This document shows positions 18,101 through 27,528 of a stretch of 64,000 bases of DNA, piece after piece; positions within the stretch are counted from its first letter, which is position 1; every line of letters begins with the position of its first letter. The notes under the pieces are model-generated. The model was not told the origin of the DNA. It saw only the letters and a program-made list of their open reading frames with translations, and ran no database searches. This DNA comes from Bradyrhizobium sp. CB1717 (lineage in GTDB: Bacteria; Pseudomonadota; Alphaproteobacteria; Rhizobiales; Xanthobacteraceae): contig NZ_CP121666.1 of NCBI RefSeq assembly GCF_029714325.1, forward strand, positions 6,851,001 to 6,915,000, read 5' to 3'. A program made the position numbers and the translations under genes.

Positions 18101-19618
18101 ATGACAGACAAGACCAAGAATCCCGAAGACCGCATCCCCGTCATCGTCGGCATCGGCGAGATCGTCGACCGCCCGAAGGAGATCACCGAGGGGCTCGAGC
18201 CGCTGGATCTGCTCGAGCAGGCGCTGCGGCGCGCCGAGGCGGATGCCGGCGCGAAGCTGCTCGGCGAGGTGCAGTCGCTCGACGTCGTCAACTTCCTGAG
18301 CTGGCGCTATCGCGATCCGGAAAAGCTTTTGGCTGAGCGCCTCGGCATCGCGCCCGCGCATTGCTATTACGGCCCGGTCGGCGGCGAGAGCCCGGTCCGC
18401 TACATCCATGAGGCGGCCAAGCGCATCGCGCGCGGCGAATGCACCGTCGCCGCGATCTGCGGCGCGGAGGCGCAGTCGACCGCGACCAAGGCGGAGCGCG
18501 CCGGGGCAAAGCTGCCATGGACGCCGTTCGCGCATGACGTCGAGGAGCCCAAGCGCGGCGCGGCATTCCAGAAGCCGCTGGCGGTAAAGCTCGGCGTGTT
18601 CCGGCCCGTCACGGTCTATCCGTTCTATGAAGCCGCCTCCTCCGCCCATTGGGGCCAGACGCCGCGCGAGGCGATGGCGGAATCGGGAACGCTGTGGTCG
18701 CGCTATTCGGAAGCCGCCGCACAGAATCCCAATGCCTGGCTGAAGCGGCGCTATACGCCTGAGGAGATCACGACGCCGACGGCGGACAACCGGCTGATCG
18801 CATGGCCCTACAACAAGCTGATGGTCGCCAACCCCAGCGTCAACATGGGCAGCGCGCTGCTGCTGACGAGCCTCGCCAAGGCGCGCGCAGCGGGCATTGC
18901 CGAGGACAAATTGGTCTATCCGCTCGGCGGCGCCTCGGCGGAGGAGCCGCGCGACTACCTGCTGCGCGACCAGTTCTACGAGAGCCATCCGCAGAATGCG
19001 GTGCTGAAAGCGGTGACGGACCTCGCCGGGGGCGACGGCAAGAAATTCGACGCGATCGAGCTCTACAGCTGCTTCCCCTGCGTGCCCAAGATGGCGCGGC
19101 GGACGCTGGGCCTGGGTGCCGACGTGCAGCCGACCGTGACCGGCGGTCTCACCTTCTTCGGCGCGCCGCTCAACACCTACATGACGCATGCGGCCTGCGC
19201 GATGGTGCGGCGTGTGCGCGATGGTGCAAAACTCGGCCTGCTCTACGGCCAGGGCGGCTTCGTCACCAAGCATCACGCGCTGGTGGTCTCGAAGACGCCG
19301 ACGCGCGAGGCGCTGGCGCAGGAGACGAGCGTGCAAGGCGAGGCCGATCGCAACAGGCGCGCGGCGCCGGAGTTCGTGACGGAAGCCTCGGGCAACGGCA
19401 AGGTCGAGAGCTTCACGGTGCTCTACGGCCGAGGCGGCGATGTCGAGCACGGCGTGGTGATGCTGCGCACTGCGGATGATCGGCGTACGCTGGCGCGCGT
19501 CCCGGCCAGCGATGGCGCGACGCTAGGGCATTTGCTGAACATGGATCGCACGCCGGTCGGCTCGCTCGGTGAGATCACGATGGCCGCCGATGGCGTGCCG
19601 GAGTGGCGGGTGGCGTAG
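18101..19618 (+). CDS. Thiolase-like protein (acetyl-CoA acetyltransferase family, no nucleophilic Cys), 505 aa
   Basis: The overall layout is that of a thiolase-like fold with an extra C-terminal domain. RIPVIVGIGE opens the first half, NPSVNMGSALLLTSLAKA and FDAIELYSCFPC belong to the second, and THAACAMVRRVRDG lies near 365-378. In the region where thiolases carry the acyl-accepting cysteine it reads GGESPVRYIHEA (residues 94-105), with no cysteine. It is about 100 residues longer than biosynthetic thiolases, as in the SCP2/TLP1-like group with an added C-terminal beta domain. It may bind or present acyl-CoA rather than cleave it. The start MTDKTKNPED at 18101 follows shortly after a palindromic repeat. 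Confidence 0.82.
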   Translation: MTDKTKNPEDRIPVIVGIGEIVDRPKEITEGLEPLDLLEQALRRAEADAGAKLLGEVQSLDVVNFLSWRYRDPEKLLAERLGIAPAHCYYGPVGGESPVRYIHEAAKRIARGECTVAAICGAEAQSTATKAERAGAKLPWTPFAHDVEEPKRGAAFQKPLAVKLGVFRPVTVYPFYEAASSAHWGQTPREAMAESGTLWSRYSEAAAQNPNAWLKRRYTPEEITTPTADNRLIAWPYNKLMVANPSVNMGSALLLTSLAKARAAGIAEDKLVYPLGGASAEEPRDYLLRDQFYESHPQNAVLKAVTDLAGGDGKKFDAIELYSCFPCVPKMARRTLGLGADVQPTVTGGLTFFGAPLNTYMTHAACAMVRRVRDGAKLGLLYGQGGFVTKHHALVVSKTPTREALAQETSVQGEADRNRRAAPEFVTEASGNGKVESFTVLYGRGGDVEHGVVMLRTADDRRTLARVPASDGATLGHLLNMDRTPVGSLGEITMAADGVPEWRVA

Positions 19619-19621
19619 CTT

Positions 19622-19738
19622 CGTAGGGTGGGTTAGCCGAAGGCGTAACCCACCACTGTTCGTATCCGCGGAGACAGAAGTGGTGGGTTACGCCATGCGA
19701 ACTGCGCTTTGCGCAGTCGCAAGGCTAACCCACCCTAC
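19622..19738. repeat. Intergenic palindromic repeat, GTAGGGTGGGTTAGCC variant
   Basis: CGTAGGGTGGGTTAGCC pairs with GGCTAACCCACCCTAC, with inner GGCGTAACCCACCA / TGGTGGGTTACGCC. It fills the gap between the convergent thiolase-like and RND adaptor genes, starting 4 bp after one stop codon and ending 10 bp before the other. Confidence 0.9.
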
Positions 19739-19747
19739 AAAAGCGCC

Positions 19748-20944
19748 CTAGCTCTTCGGCGGCTGCTTCTCCGACGCCGTCGCCGGCTTGCCCTTGGCGC
19801 CGACGACGCGCACCGCATCGCCATCCGCAAGACCGTCCGGCGGCGCGGTGATGACGCGGTCATCCGCTGCAATGCCTGAGGCGAGCTCGATCTCGCGGCC
19901 GAGATCGCGGGCGATGGTCACGGTCTTGAACAGCACCTTGTCGTCCGCCCCAACCGTTGCGACACGTAGGCCGCTGCCGTTGAAGATCAGGGCACTCGCG
20001 GGAATGCTGAGCGGGGCGGCGTCGCGCTGCAGGTTCAGCTTCACGCTGGCATAACCGCCGGGCATCAACTCGCCGCTCGAATTGTCGAGCCCGAGCTGCA
20101 TGCGCGTGGTGCCGGAGGCGACGTCGACGGCCTGCGAGGAAGCCTCCACCGTCGCCTGGAAGTTTCGGTTTGGGTACTCCGGCAGCGTGATGGTGGCCTT
20201 GGCGCCGATCTTGATCGCCGGCACGTAGTTCTGGGGCACGTTGACGTAGACGCGCAGCTTGGTGATGTCGGAGATCACGAACATCGCCGGGCCCGAGCCG
20301 CCGCCGGCATTGATCAGCGCGCCGACGTCGGTGTCGCGCGCGGTGACGACGCCGTCGAACGGCGCGGTGATCTTCTTGTAGCCGGCCAGCGCTTCCAGCC
20401 GCTCGACATTGGCCTTGCCCGAATTGACGGCGGCGTTCTTGTTGGAGAGATCGGCGGTGCGTTCGTCGATTTCCTGCGCGGAGACGAAGTTGGAGGCGAC
20501 CAGCGTCTTGCGGCGGTTCAGCGTCGCCTCCGACAGCCTGGCGCTGGCCTGCTGGCTGGCGAGGTCGGCGCGGGCCTGCAACAGCTGCTGGTCGAGGTCG
20601 GGCGCCTCGATCTCGGCGATCACCTGCCCGGCCTTGACGCGGGCGCCCATGTCGGCGCTCCAGCCTTTGAGATAGCCGCTCACGCGGGCGAAGATCGGCG
20701 CGCGATAATAGGCTTCCAGCCGTCCCGGCAGATCGATGGTGGCGTTGAGGGCCTTGGCATTCGGCAGGGTCACCGCGACGCTGGGAACGGCCTGATCATC
20801 GGTCCATTCCTTCAGCTTGCTGCCCTGCTCCTCGCGGGCGCGGATACCGGTGCCGACGACAAGGCCTGCCGCAATCAGCGCCACCACGCCGACAACGCCC
20901 AGTTTCCGGTGCGACACCGCCGAGCGGGATTCAGTGGGCGACAT
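19748..20944 (-). CDS. RND efflux periplasmic adaptor (membrane fusion protein), 398 aa
   Basis: The protein has a short cytoplasmic N-terminus, one membrane anchor (LGVVGVVALIAAGLVVG, about residues 16-32) and then the adaptor domains. APIFARVSGYLKGWSADMGARVKAG is the lipoyl-like half, a long alpha-helical hairpin covers about residues 115-190, and ITAPFDGVVTARDTDVGALI is the second lipoyl half. It would bridge the RND permease to an outer-membrane channel. It overlaps the upstream permease gene by 14 bp, so the two are co-translated. The order permease-then-adaptor is the reverse of the usual arrangement. No outer-membrane factor is encoded nearby. Confidence 0.92.
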   Translation of the reverse strand: MSPTESRSAVSHRKLGVVGVVALIAAGLVVGTGIRAREEQGSKLKEWTDDQAVPSVAVTLPNAKALNATIDLPGRLEAYYRAPIFARVSGYLKGWSADMGARVKAGQVIAEIEAPDLDQQLLQARADLASQQASARLSEATLNRRKTLVASNFVSAQEIDERTADLSNKNAAVNSGKANVERLEALAGYKKITAPFDGVVTARDTDVGALINAGGGSGPAMFVISDITKLRVYVNVPQNYVPAIKIGAKATITLPEYPNRNFQATVEASSQAVDVASGTTRMQLGLDNSSGELMPGGYASVKLNLQRDAAPLSIPASALIFNGSGLRVATVGADDKVLFKTVTIARDLGREIELASGIAADDRVITAPPDGLADGDAVRVVGAKGKPATASEKQPPKS

Positions 20945-23900
20945 GCGGAGTCTCCAATGAGGCGGCGGCTTTGGCGCCTTGTTTCTTATGGACCATGCTG
21001 AACACCACGGGAACGAACATCAGCGTGGCGAAGGTTGCAAAGATCAGGCCGCCGATCACGGCGCGGCCGAGCGGCGCATTCTGCTCGCCGCCCTCGCCCA
21101 GCCCCAGGGCCATCGGCGCCATGCCGATGATCATGGCGAGCGCGGTCATCAGGACGGGGCGGAACCGGACGAAGCCGGCTTCGAGCGCCGCGGCGACGGG
21201 ATCGCCGAGCTCCTCGTAGCGCTCGCGCGCAAAGGAGATCACGAGCACGCTGTTGGCGGTGGCAACGCCCATGCACATGATCGCGCCGGTGAGCGCCGGC
21301 ACCGACAGCGTGGTCTCCGTCGCGAACAGCATCCAGACGATGCCGGCGAGCGCGGCCGGCAGCGCCGTGATGATCACGAACGGATCGGACCAGGACTGGA
21401 AGTTCACCACGATCAGGAAGTAGATCAGCACGACGGCCCCGAGCAGGCCGAACAAGAGGCCGGTGAAGGCGCTGTTCATGGTCTGCACCTGGCCGAGCAG
21501 CACCACGGAAGAACCCTTCGGCACCTCTTTCGCTGTGTCGGCGATCACCCTCCGGATGTCGGCGGCGACCGCGCCGAGATCGCGGCCCGAGGTCGTCGCA
21601 AAGATCTGCACCATCGACTGGATGTCGTATTGCGAGACCACTGCGCTCGAGGTCGAGCGTTTGATGTCGGCGATGCCGCCCAGGATCGGCGACTGCGCAT
21701 TGCCGGCGGCGGTGATCGGCAGGGTCTGCAGCGCGCTGAGCGAGTCGATCTGGTATTGCGGCGTCTGCATCACGATCGAGTAGGACACGCCGTTGTCAGG
21801 ATTGAGATAATAGGTCGGCGCGACCTGCGACGAGCCGGCGAGATTGACCACGAGGCTGTTGGTGACGTCGCGCTCGGTCAGGCCGACATATTGGGCGCGG
21901 GTGCGGTCGACGTCGATGTTGAAGGTCGGATTGCTCGGCGATTGCTGGATGCGCGCATCGGCCACGCCCGGAATGCGCCGGACCTCCGCCAGCAGGCTAT
22001 TGGCGTAAGCAAAGTTGGCGCTGATATTGGCGCCGCGGATCTGCAGATCGATCGGCGCCGGCGCGCCGAAATTCAGGATCTGGCTGACGATGTCGGCCGG
22101 CAGGAACGCGAAGCTGACGCCGGGGAACAGGCGCGGCAGTTGCTCGCGCAGCACCTTCACGTGCTCTTCGGTCGGCTTGTGGCCTTCCTTCAGCTTGATC
22201 TGGATGTCGCCGTCCTGCGGGCCGATCACGCCGGTGTTGTTGTAGGTCATGTTGATGCCGGAGATCGGCATGCCGATGTTGTCGGTCATGGTCTCGATCT
22301 CGCCCGGGATCAGCTTGCGCACCGCCTTCTGCACGTCGGCGAGCTGGTTGGCGGTCTCCTCGACGCGGGTGCCTACTTGCGTGCGCACATGCATCAGGAT
22401 GTTGCCGGCATCGACCGCGGGGAAGAAGTTGCGACCGAGGAACGGCACCAGCGCGAAGGACGCGCCGACCACGCAGATAAAGCCGATCACGAACACGGTG
22501 CGATGCGCCAGCGCCAGGCCGAGGAAATCGTGGTAGCCGCCGCGAATGCGCTCGAAGCGTTTCTCGAAGCCGCGCTGGAACCAAACGAAGGGATTGCGCG
22601 ACCTCGGCGGGGCGCCCTCGTGATGGACATGCGCCTTGAGCAGATAGTTCGCCATGGTCGGCACCAGCGTGCGCGACAGGATGAACGACCAGATCATCGC
22701 GAACATCACAGCTTCCGCCATCGGCACGAACAGGAAGCGCGCGACGCCGGTGAGGAAGAACATCGGCACGAACACGATGCAGATGCAGAGCAGCGAGACG
22801 AAGGCCGGCGTCACGATCTGGTTGGCGCCGTCGAGGATGGACTGCTCGACCGGCTTGCCCTGTTCCAGATGGTAGTTGATGTTCTCGATCGTCACGGTGG
22901 CGTCATCGACGAGGATGCCGACCGCGAGCGCGAGACCGCCGAGCGTCATGATGTTCAGCGTCTCGCCGATCGCCGACAGCATGATGATGGCGCCCAGCAC
23001 CGAGAGCGGGATCGACACCGCGATGATGATGGTCGAGCGCCAGCTGCCGAGGAACAGGAGGATCATGACGCTGGTCAGCAATGCCGCGATCACGCCCTCG
23101 AAGGCGACGCCCTCGATCGCACCGCGGACGAATACCGACTGGTCGCCGATGAAGCCGATCTTCAGGGCGTCCGGGAGCTGGTCCTTGACCTCGATCACCT
23201 TCTGCTTGATGCCGGCGATGATATCGAGCGTCGAGGTCGCGCCCGCCTTCAGCACCATCATCAGCACCGAGCGGTTGCCGTCGACATGGACGATGTTGGT
23301 CTGCGGCGGATTGCCGTCGCGCACGGTCGCGACGTCGCGCACATAGACCATGGCGCCGTTGACGGTTTTGATCGGGAGGTTGCCGAGCTCGTCGATCTTC
23401 AGCGGCGAGTTGTTGAGCTGGATGTTGTATTCGAACTGGCCGATTTTCTGGGTACCGACCGGCGTGATCAGGTTCTGGGCGGCGAGCGCATTGGCGACGT
23501 CCTGGCCCGATAGCCCGCGGGCCTGGAGCGCAGTCGGATCGAGATCGATCTGGACCTGGCGTTGCTTGCCGCCGAACGGATAGGGGATCGCCGCGCCGGG
23601 CACGGTGACCAGCGGCGTGCGCAGCTGGTTGATGCCGATGTCGGCGAGGTTCTGCTCGGTGAGGCCGTCGCCCGACAGCGCCACCTGGATGATCGGCACG
23701 GTTGAAGCCGAGTAGTTCAGGATCAGGGGCGGCGTTGCGCCCGGCGGCATCTGCTTGAGCAGCGTCTGCGAGATCGCTGTGACCTGCGCGTTGGCGGTGC
23801 GGATGTCGACGTTCGGCTGGAAGAAGATCTTGATGATGCCGAAGCCATTATAGGAATTGGCCGTGATGTGCTCGATGTCGTTGACGGTCGTCGTCAGCGC

Positions 23901-24110
23901 GCGCTGGAACGGCGTGGTGATGCGGCCGGACATCTGGTCCGGCGGCAGGCCGGTGTACTGCCAGACCACGCCGATGACGGGGATGCGGATGTCCGGGAAG
24001 ATGTCGGTCGGCGTCCGCAGCGCTGCGAGCGGGCCGATGATCAGCAGCAGGAGCGCCAGCACGACAAACGTATAAGGCCGGCTCAGGGCAATACGGACCA
24101 GAGCAATCAT
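20931..24110 (-). CDS. RND efflux transporter permease, 1059 aa
   Basis: A full-length RND pump in the inner membrane, driven by the proton gradient. TM1 is SRPYTFVVLALLLLIIGPLA near the start; two large periplasmic loops follow TM1 and TM7. TM4 carries GGLALAVGILVDDATVTIENI, whose aspartate pair is the proton-relay site. The DDATV form (rather than DDAIV) and the IRIPVIGVVWQYTGL start fit the group of RND pumps that export organic compounds, with drugs less certain. The length is normal. Weak Shine-Dalgarno before the ATG at 24110. The substrate is unknown. Confidence 0.93.
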   Translation of the reverse strand: MIALVRIALSRPYTFVVLALLLLIIGPLAALRTPTDIFPDIRIPVIGVVWQYTGLPPDQMSGRITTPFQRALTTTVNDIEHITANSYNGFGIIKIFFQPNVDIRTANAQVTAISQTLLKQMPPGATPPLILNYSASTVPIIQVALSGDGLTEQNLADIGINQLRTPLVTVPGAAIPYPFGGKQRQVQIDLDPTALQARGLSGQDVANALAAQNLITPVGTQKIGQFEYNIQLNNSPLKIDELGNLPIKTVNGAMVYVRDVATVRDGNPPQTNIVHVDGNRSVLMMVLKAGATSTLDIIAGIKQKVIEVKDQLPDALKIGFIGDQSVFVRGAIEGVAFEGVIAALLTSVMILLFLGSWRSTIIIAVSIPLSVLGAIIMLSAIGETLNIMTLGGLALAVGILVDDATVTIENINYHLEQGKPVEQSILDGANQIVTPAFVSLLCICIVFVPMFFLTGVARFLFVPMAEAVMFAMIWSFILSRTLVPTMANYLLKAHVHHEGAPPRSRNPFVWFQRGFEKRFERIRGGYHDFLGLALAHRTVFVIGFICVVGASFALVPFLGRNFFPAVDAGNILMHVRTQVGTRVEETANQLADVQKAVRKLIPGEIETMTDNIGMPISGINMTYNNTGVIGPQDGDIQIKLKEGHKPTEEHVKVLREQLPRLFPGVSFAFLPADIVSQILNFGAPAPIDLQIRGANISANFAYANSLLAEVRRIPGVADARIQQSPSNPTFNIDVDRTRAQYVGLTERDVTNSLVVNLAGSSQVAPTYYLNPDNGVSYSIVMQTPQYQIDSLSALQTLPITAAGNAQSPILGGIADIKRSTSSAVVSQYDIQSMVQIFATTSGRDLGAVAADIRRVIADTAKEVPKGSSVVLLGQVQTMNSAFTGLLFGLLGAVVLIYFLIVVNFQSWSDPFVIITALPAALAGIVWMLFATETTLSVPALTGAIMCMGVATANSVLVISFARERYEELGDPVAAALEAGFVRFRPVLMTALAMIIGMAPMALGLGEGGEQNAPLGRAVIGGLIFATFATLMFVPVVFSMVHKKQGAKAAASLETPHVAH

Positions 24111-24330
24111 GCGCCAGGCAATTCCAGGTCAGGCAGGGATACGGAGTCCGCCCCCATGGGGATCCTCATTCCCCTTTACCCGAGCACCACCGGAAACGCT
24201 AATTACCAGGCACTATCCTGCATTCACTTCCCTGCTACCGCACTGCGAAATTGGCATCGCAGCCATGCGGCCGGGCCCATGCGGCGCGGACGAGTTCAGG
24301 AACATGCCGATTTCGATGATGCTACAGGTC

Positions 24331-24363
24331 AAACAAAACGAGCGGCGCCTTTGGCGCCGCTCG
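24331..24363 (-). terminator. Rho-independent terminator of the chemotaxis receptor gene
   Basis: CGAGCGGCGCC (24339-24349) and GGCGCCGCTCG (24353-24363) form an 11-bp G+C-rich stem with a TTT loop. Read on the minus strand the stem is followed by TTTTGTTT. It lies 28 bp past the stop codon of the chemotaxis receptor gene, with the geometry of an intrinsic terminator. It also shields the RND genes further downstream on that strand. Confidence 0.92.
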
Positions 24364-24391
24364 TCGTTCGATAAACAGGTCACGCGAGGAT

Positions 24392-26083
24392 TTAAGCCGC
24401 GCGGACGTTGGTCAGGAACTTGCTGACCTCGTTCTTCAGCCGGTTCGAGTCATTCGACAGCATCTGCGCCGCCGACAGCACTTGCGAGGAGGCCGTGCCG
24501 GTCTCGGTCGCGCCGCGCTGCACGTCGGTGATGTTGGACGAAACCTGCTGCGTGCCGTGGGCGGCCTGCTGGACGTTGCGGGCAATCTCCTGCGTCGCCG
24601 CGCCCTGCTCTTCCACGGCCGCCGCGATCGCCGAGGAGATTTCCGACAGGCGCTCGATGGTCGAGGAGATCTCCTTGATCGCGCCGACCGAATCGTTGGT
24701 CGCCGCCTGGATGCCCGAGATCTGCTGGCCGATCTCGCCGGTCGCCTTCGCGGTCTGCTCGGCGAGCGCCTTCACCTCGGAGGCGACCACGGCAAAGCCG
24801 CGGCCGGCTTCACCCGCACGCGCCGCCTCGATGGTTGCGTTCAGCGCCAGCAGGTTGGTCTGGCCGGCGATGGTGTTGATCAATTCGACGACGTCACCGA
24901 TGCGGGACGCCGCCTTGGAGAGCTCGCTGACGCGCTCGGTCGTGGCCCGGGCCTGGCCGACGGCATCGCCCGCCATCCGCGCCGATTCCTGCACCTGACG
25001 GCTGATTTCGCCCACGGACGAGGCCATCTCCTCCGTGGCCGAGGCCACGGACTGCACGTTGGTCGAGGCCTCCTCCGACGCGCCGGCCACCGTGGTCGCC
25101 AGCCGCTGGGAGCGGTCGGCGGTCGAGGTCAGCGTCGAGGCGGAAGCTTCGAGCTGGGTCGAGGCCGACGACACCGTCTGGACGATCTCGCCAATCATCG
25201 TCTCGAATTCGCGGGTGATGTTGTCGACACGGCGGCCGCGCTCGATCTTGGCTTCGGCGTCGGCTGCGGCGGCCTCGTCAGCAGCCTTCTTGGCGATCAG
25301 CGCTTCCTTGAAGACCTGGAGCACGTCAGCCATGGCGCCGATCTCCGTCTTCTCGCCGCGGTGCGGGACCTCGGCGGAGAGGTCGCCCCTGCCCAGCGCC
25401 TGCATCGGCAAGGTGATCGAGTTGATGCCGCTGGAGACGTCGTGGACGAGATAGAAGCCGACGCCGACGCCGGCGATGATGGCGGCGCCGAGGATGATCG
25501 AGAGCAGCATGAACGCGAAGGAATAGCTGCTGTCCGCGTCCCGGGCGGCCTGGTCGCCACCCCTGGTGTTGAGATCGATGTCCTTGCGCAGGATTTCGTC
25601 GGACTGGATGCCGATCTTGTTGGCGGTCTTGACGTTCAGCTCATGCGCCTCGTGCGGGACCTTGCCCACCTCTTTGCGCGACAACGCAAAGACCTCGTCG
25701 GCGCTCTTCTTGTAATCGTCCCACAGCTTGGACCATTCGGTGTAGAGCGCCCGCTCCTCCGGCGAGGTGATCATGGTCTCGTAGCTCTGGCGGGCCTTGG
25801 CCAGGGTCTCGCTGGTGGTGACCGCAGTTTTTTCCATCGCGAGCTTTTCTTCCAGGGTCTCGGCCAGCATGTGCTCGCGGACCACGCTGCGATAGGTGAT
25901 GACCGAGGCCCGGAGCTCGCCCAGCACTCGCACGCTCGGCATCCAGCTCGTGGTGATGTCGACCGTGTTGGCGTTCATCGACCGCATTTTCATGACAGCG
26001 AGCAGGCCCATGCCGGCCATCGCGACCAGCAGGAACGCCACGACACTGATGATCTTGGCGCGGATGGAAATGGTGGCGAGCAT
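24392..26083 (-). CDS. Methyl-accepting chemotaxis protein, 563 aa
   Basis: A membrane receptor that signals through CheA/CheW to the flagellar motor. TM1 is about residues 10-32 ([20 protein letters not shown]), followed by a periplasmic four-helix-bundle sensor of about 155 residues. TM2 is near 185-210 ([20 protein letters not shown]), then a HAMP linker and a long coiled coil. The signalling tip is [20 protein letters not shown] followed by [22 protein letters not shown]. No cheR/cheB pentapeptide is present at the C-terminus (FLTNVRAA). Start [10 protein letters not shown] at 26083 with AAAGAGA upstream. The gene stands alone, apart from other che genes. Confidence 0.93.
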   Translation of the reverse strand: MLATISIRAKIISVVAFLLVAMAGMGLLAVMKMRSMNANTVDITTSWMPSVRVLGELRASVITYRSVVREHMLAETLEEKLAMEKTAVTTSETLAKARQSYETMITSPEERALYTEWSKLWDDYKKSADEVFALSRKEVGKVPHEAHELNVKTANKIGIQSDEILRKDIDLNTRGGDQAARDADSSYSFAFMLLSIILGAAIIAGVGVGFYLVHDVSSGINSITLPMQALGRGDLSAEVPHRGEKTEIGAMADVLQVFKEALIAKKAADEAAAADAEAKIERGRRVDNITREFETMIGEIVQTVSSASTQLEASASTLTSTADRSQRLATTVAGASEEASTNVQSVASATEEMASSVGEISRQVQESARMAGDAVGQARATTERVSELSKAASRIGDVVELINTIAGQTNLLALNATIEAARAGEAGRGFAVVASEVKALAEQTAKATGEIGQQISGIQAATNDSVGAIKEISSTIERLSEISSAIAAAVEEQGAATQEIARNVQQAAHGTQQVSSNITDVQRGATETGTASSQVLSAAQMLSNDSNRLKNEVSKFLTNVRAA

Positions 26084-26253
26084 TATCGGGTCTCTTTGTG
26101 CTGGCGCGGTGGCGCGTCCGGAAGTTTTACGAATCAACCAAAGGGAGCAGCACCGACATCCAACACCAGAGCACCTGCGCAGATGTTAACTACGACTCCG
26201 TACAAGTACGAAAGCCCGAAACAAATGAACAGGCAGCTAAGAATGCCCTGCGC

Positions 26254-27528
26254 TCAGCGCATGAGCCTAAGCGCGTCCGAGAAAAACTCCGCGCCGCCGA
26301 AATTTCCGGACTTCAGAGCGAGCAACATCTCGCCGCCAGCACCGACCGCACGCAGCACCGGAACGCCGGCGGCAATTTCTACCCCTACGAGAAATCCGGG
26401 AATCTTCAACCGATCGACCACGGCACCGGATGTCTCGCCGCCGGCAACGACCAAACGCCGGACACCTGATTGCACAAGGCTTTCAGCAATGTCGGCCATC
26501 GTCTGCTCGATGGCGTGCCCGGCCGCATCACGACCGTGACGCGCCTGAAGCGCGGCGACCTGATCGGGTGTCGAGCTCGATGCGATCAGCACCGGACCTT
26601 CGGCCAGTCGCGGCCTTGCCCAGTCCAGTGCACGCTGCGCTTCCCCCGCTCCCGCAAGAATACGGTCCGGATCGAGATGTAACACCGGCATGACACGCTC
26701 GGCATTCGCGATCTGCTGAAGCGTCGCCTGCGAGCAGCTTCCGGCAAGACACGCCGCCGGTCCGCCCACCGCAGCGCTGGCTTCGGTGCTCGCCGCAGCC
26801 GACTTGACCTTGCCGGTCGAGACCAGCGCCCGCGCCAGCCCGAGGCCGATGCCGGAGGCGCCGACCGACAGCCGATGTTCGGCGGCGACGAGACCGATGG
26901 TCTCGAGGTCGCGGTCGAAGACAGCGTCGATGATCGCAGCGCCGATACCCTTGGCGGCGAGCTCGGCCAGCCGCGCCCGCACGGCGTCCGCCCCGCGCGT
27001 GACGGTGGCGAGATCGATGAGGCCGATTTGCGTCCTGCTCTGGTGCGCCAGCACGCGCACCAGGTTGGAATCATGCATCGGGTTGAGCGGATGGTCCTTC
27101 AGCGGGCTCTCGTTCAGCGGCACCGCGCCGACGAACAGATTGCCCTGGTAGACGGTGCGGCCGGTCTCCGGAAAGGCCGGCGTCACCAGCACGTTCGCCT
27201 CGCCGCAGTCGGCGCGCAGCGCGTCCATGACGGGGCCGATATTGCCGGCGTCGGTGGAATCGAAGGTCGAGCAGATCTTGAACAGCACGTGGCTCGCGCC
27301 GCGGCCGCGCAGCCATTTGTCCGCTGCGCGCGAGCGCGAAACGGCAAGGCCGGCCTCGATCGATCGGCTCTTCAAGGACACCACGACGGCATCGACCTCG
27401 GGCAGCGCCAGATCGTCGGCAGGTACGCCGATGGTCTGCACCGTGCGCAGGCCCGCGCGCGTCAGCGTGTTGGCGAGATCGGAGGCGCCGGTGTAGTCGT
27501 CGGCGATGCAGCCCAATGCAAGGGTCAC
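26254..27528 (-). CDS. otnK: 3-oxo-tetronate kinase (four-carbon acid sugar kinase), 424 aa
   Basis: This is a DUF1537-type kinase. The N-terminal domain starts GCIADDYTGASDLANTL, with the substrate-binding DDYTGA signature, and includes CSTFDSTDAGNIGP and VTPAFPETGRTVYQGNLFV. The C-terminal nucleotide domain has RRLVVAGGETSGAVVDRL and AVGAGGEMLLALKSGNFGG. OtnK phosphorylates 3-oxo-tetronate at C4 with ATP in the threonate/erythronate pathway. It overlaps otnI by 4 bp (ATGA), indicating translational coupling, and follows ltnD and otnI in one minus-strand operon. Its partner decarboxylase otnC is divergent at 29346. The family and gene context agree strongly. Confidence 0.93.
   Translation of the reverse strand: MTLALGCIADDYTGASDLANTLTRAGLRTVQTIGVPADDLALPEVDAVVVSLKSRSIEAGLAVSRSRAADKWLRGRGASHVLFKICSTFDSTDAGNIGPVMDALRADCGEANVLVTPAFPETGRTVYQGNLFVGAVPLNESPLKDHPLNPMHDSNLVRVLAHQSRTQIGLIDLATVTRGADAVRARLAELAAKGIGAAIIDAVFDRDLETIGLVAAEHRLSVGASGIGLGLARALVSTGKVKSAAASTEASAAVGGPAACLAGSCSQATLQQIANAERVMPVLHLDPDRILAGAGEAQRALDWARPRLAEGPVLIASSSTPDQVAALQARHGRDAAGHAIEQTMADIAESLVQSGVRRLVVAGGETSGAVVDRLKIPGFLVGVEIAAGVPVLRAVGAGGEMLLALKSGNFGGAEFFSDALRLMR

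Noticed and set aside
20979..23513. An 844-codon open frame on the plus strand, opposite the RND permease
   Set aside because: Its translation is rich in His, Asp, Arg and Ala with no recognisable domain, and it mirrors a perfect RND permease on the other strand. High G+C codon bias leaves antisense frames open.
26199..26210. CGTAC-AA-GTACG palindrome upstream of the chemotaxis receptor
   Set aside because: Arms of only 5 bp; such sites are expected by chance and nothing else supports it.
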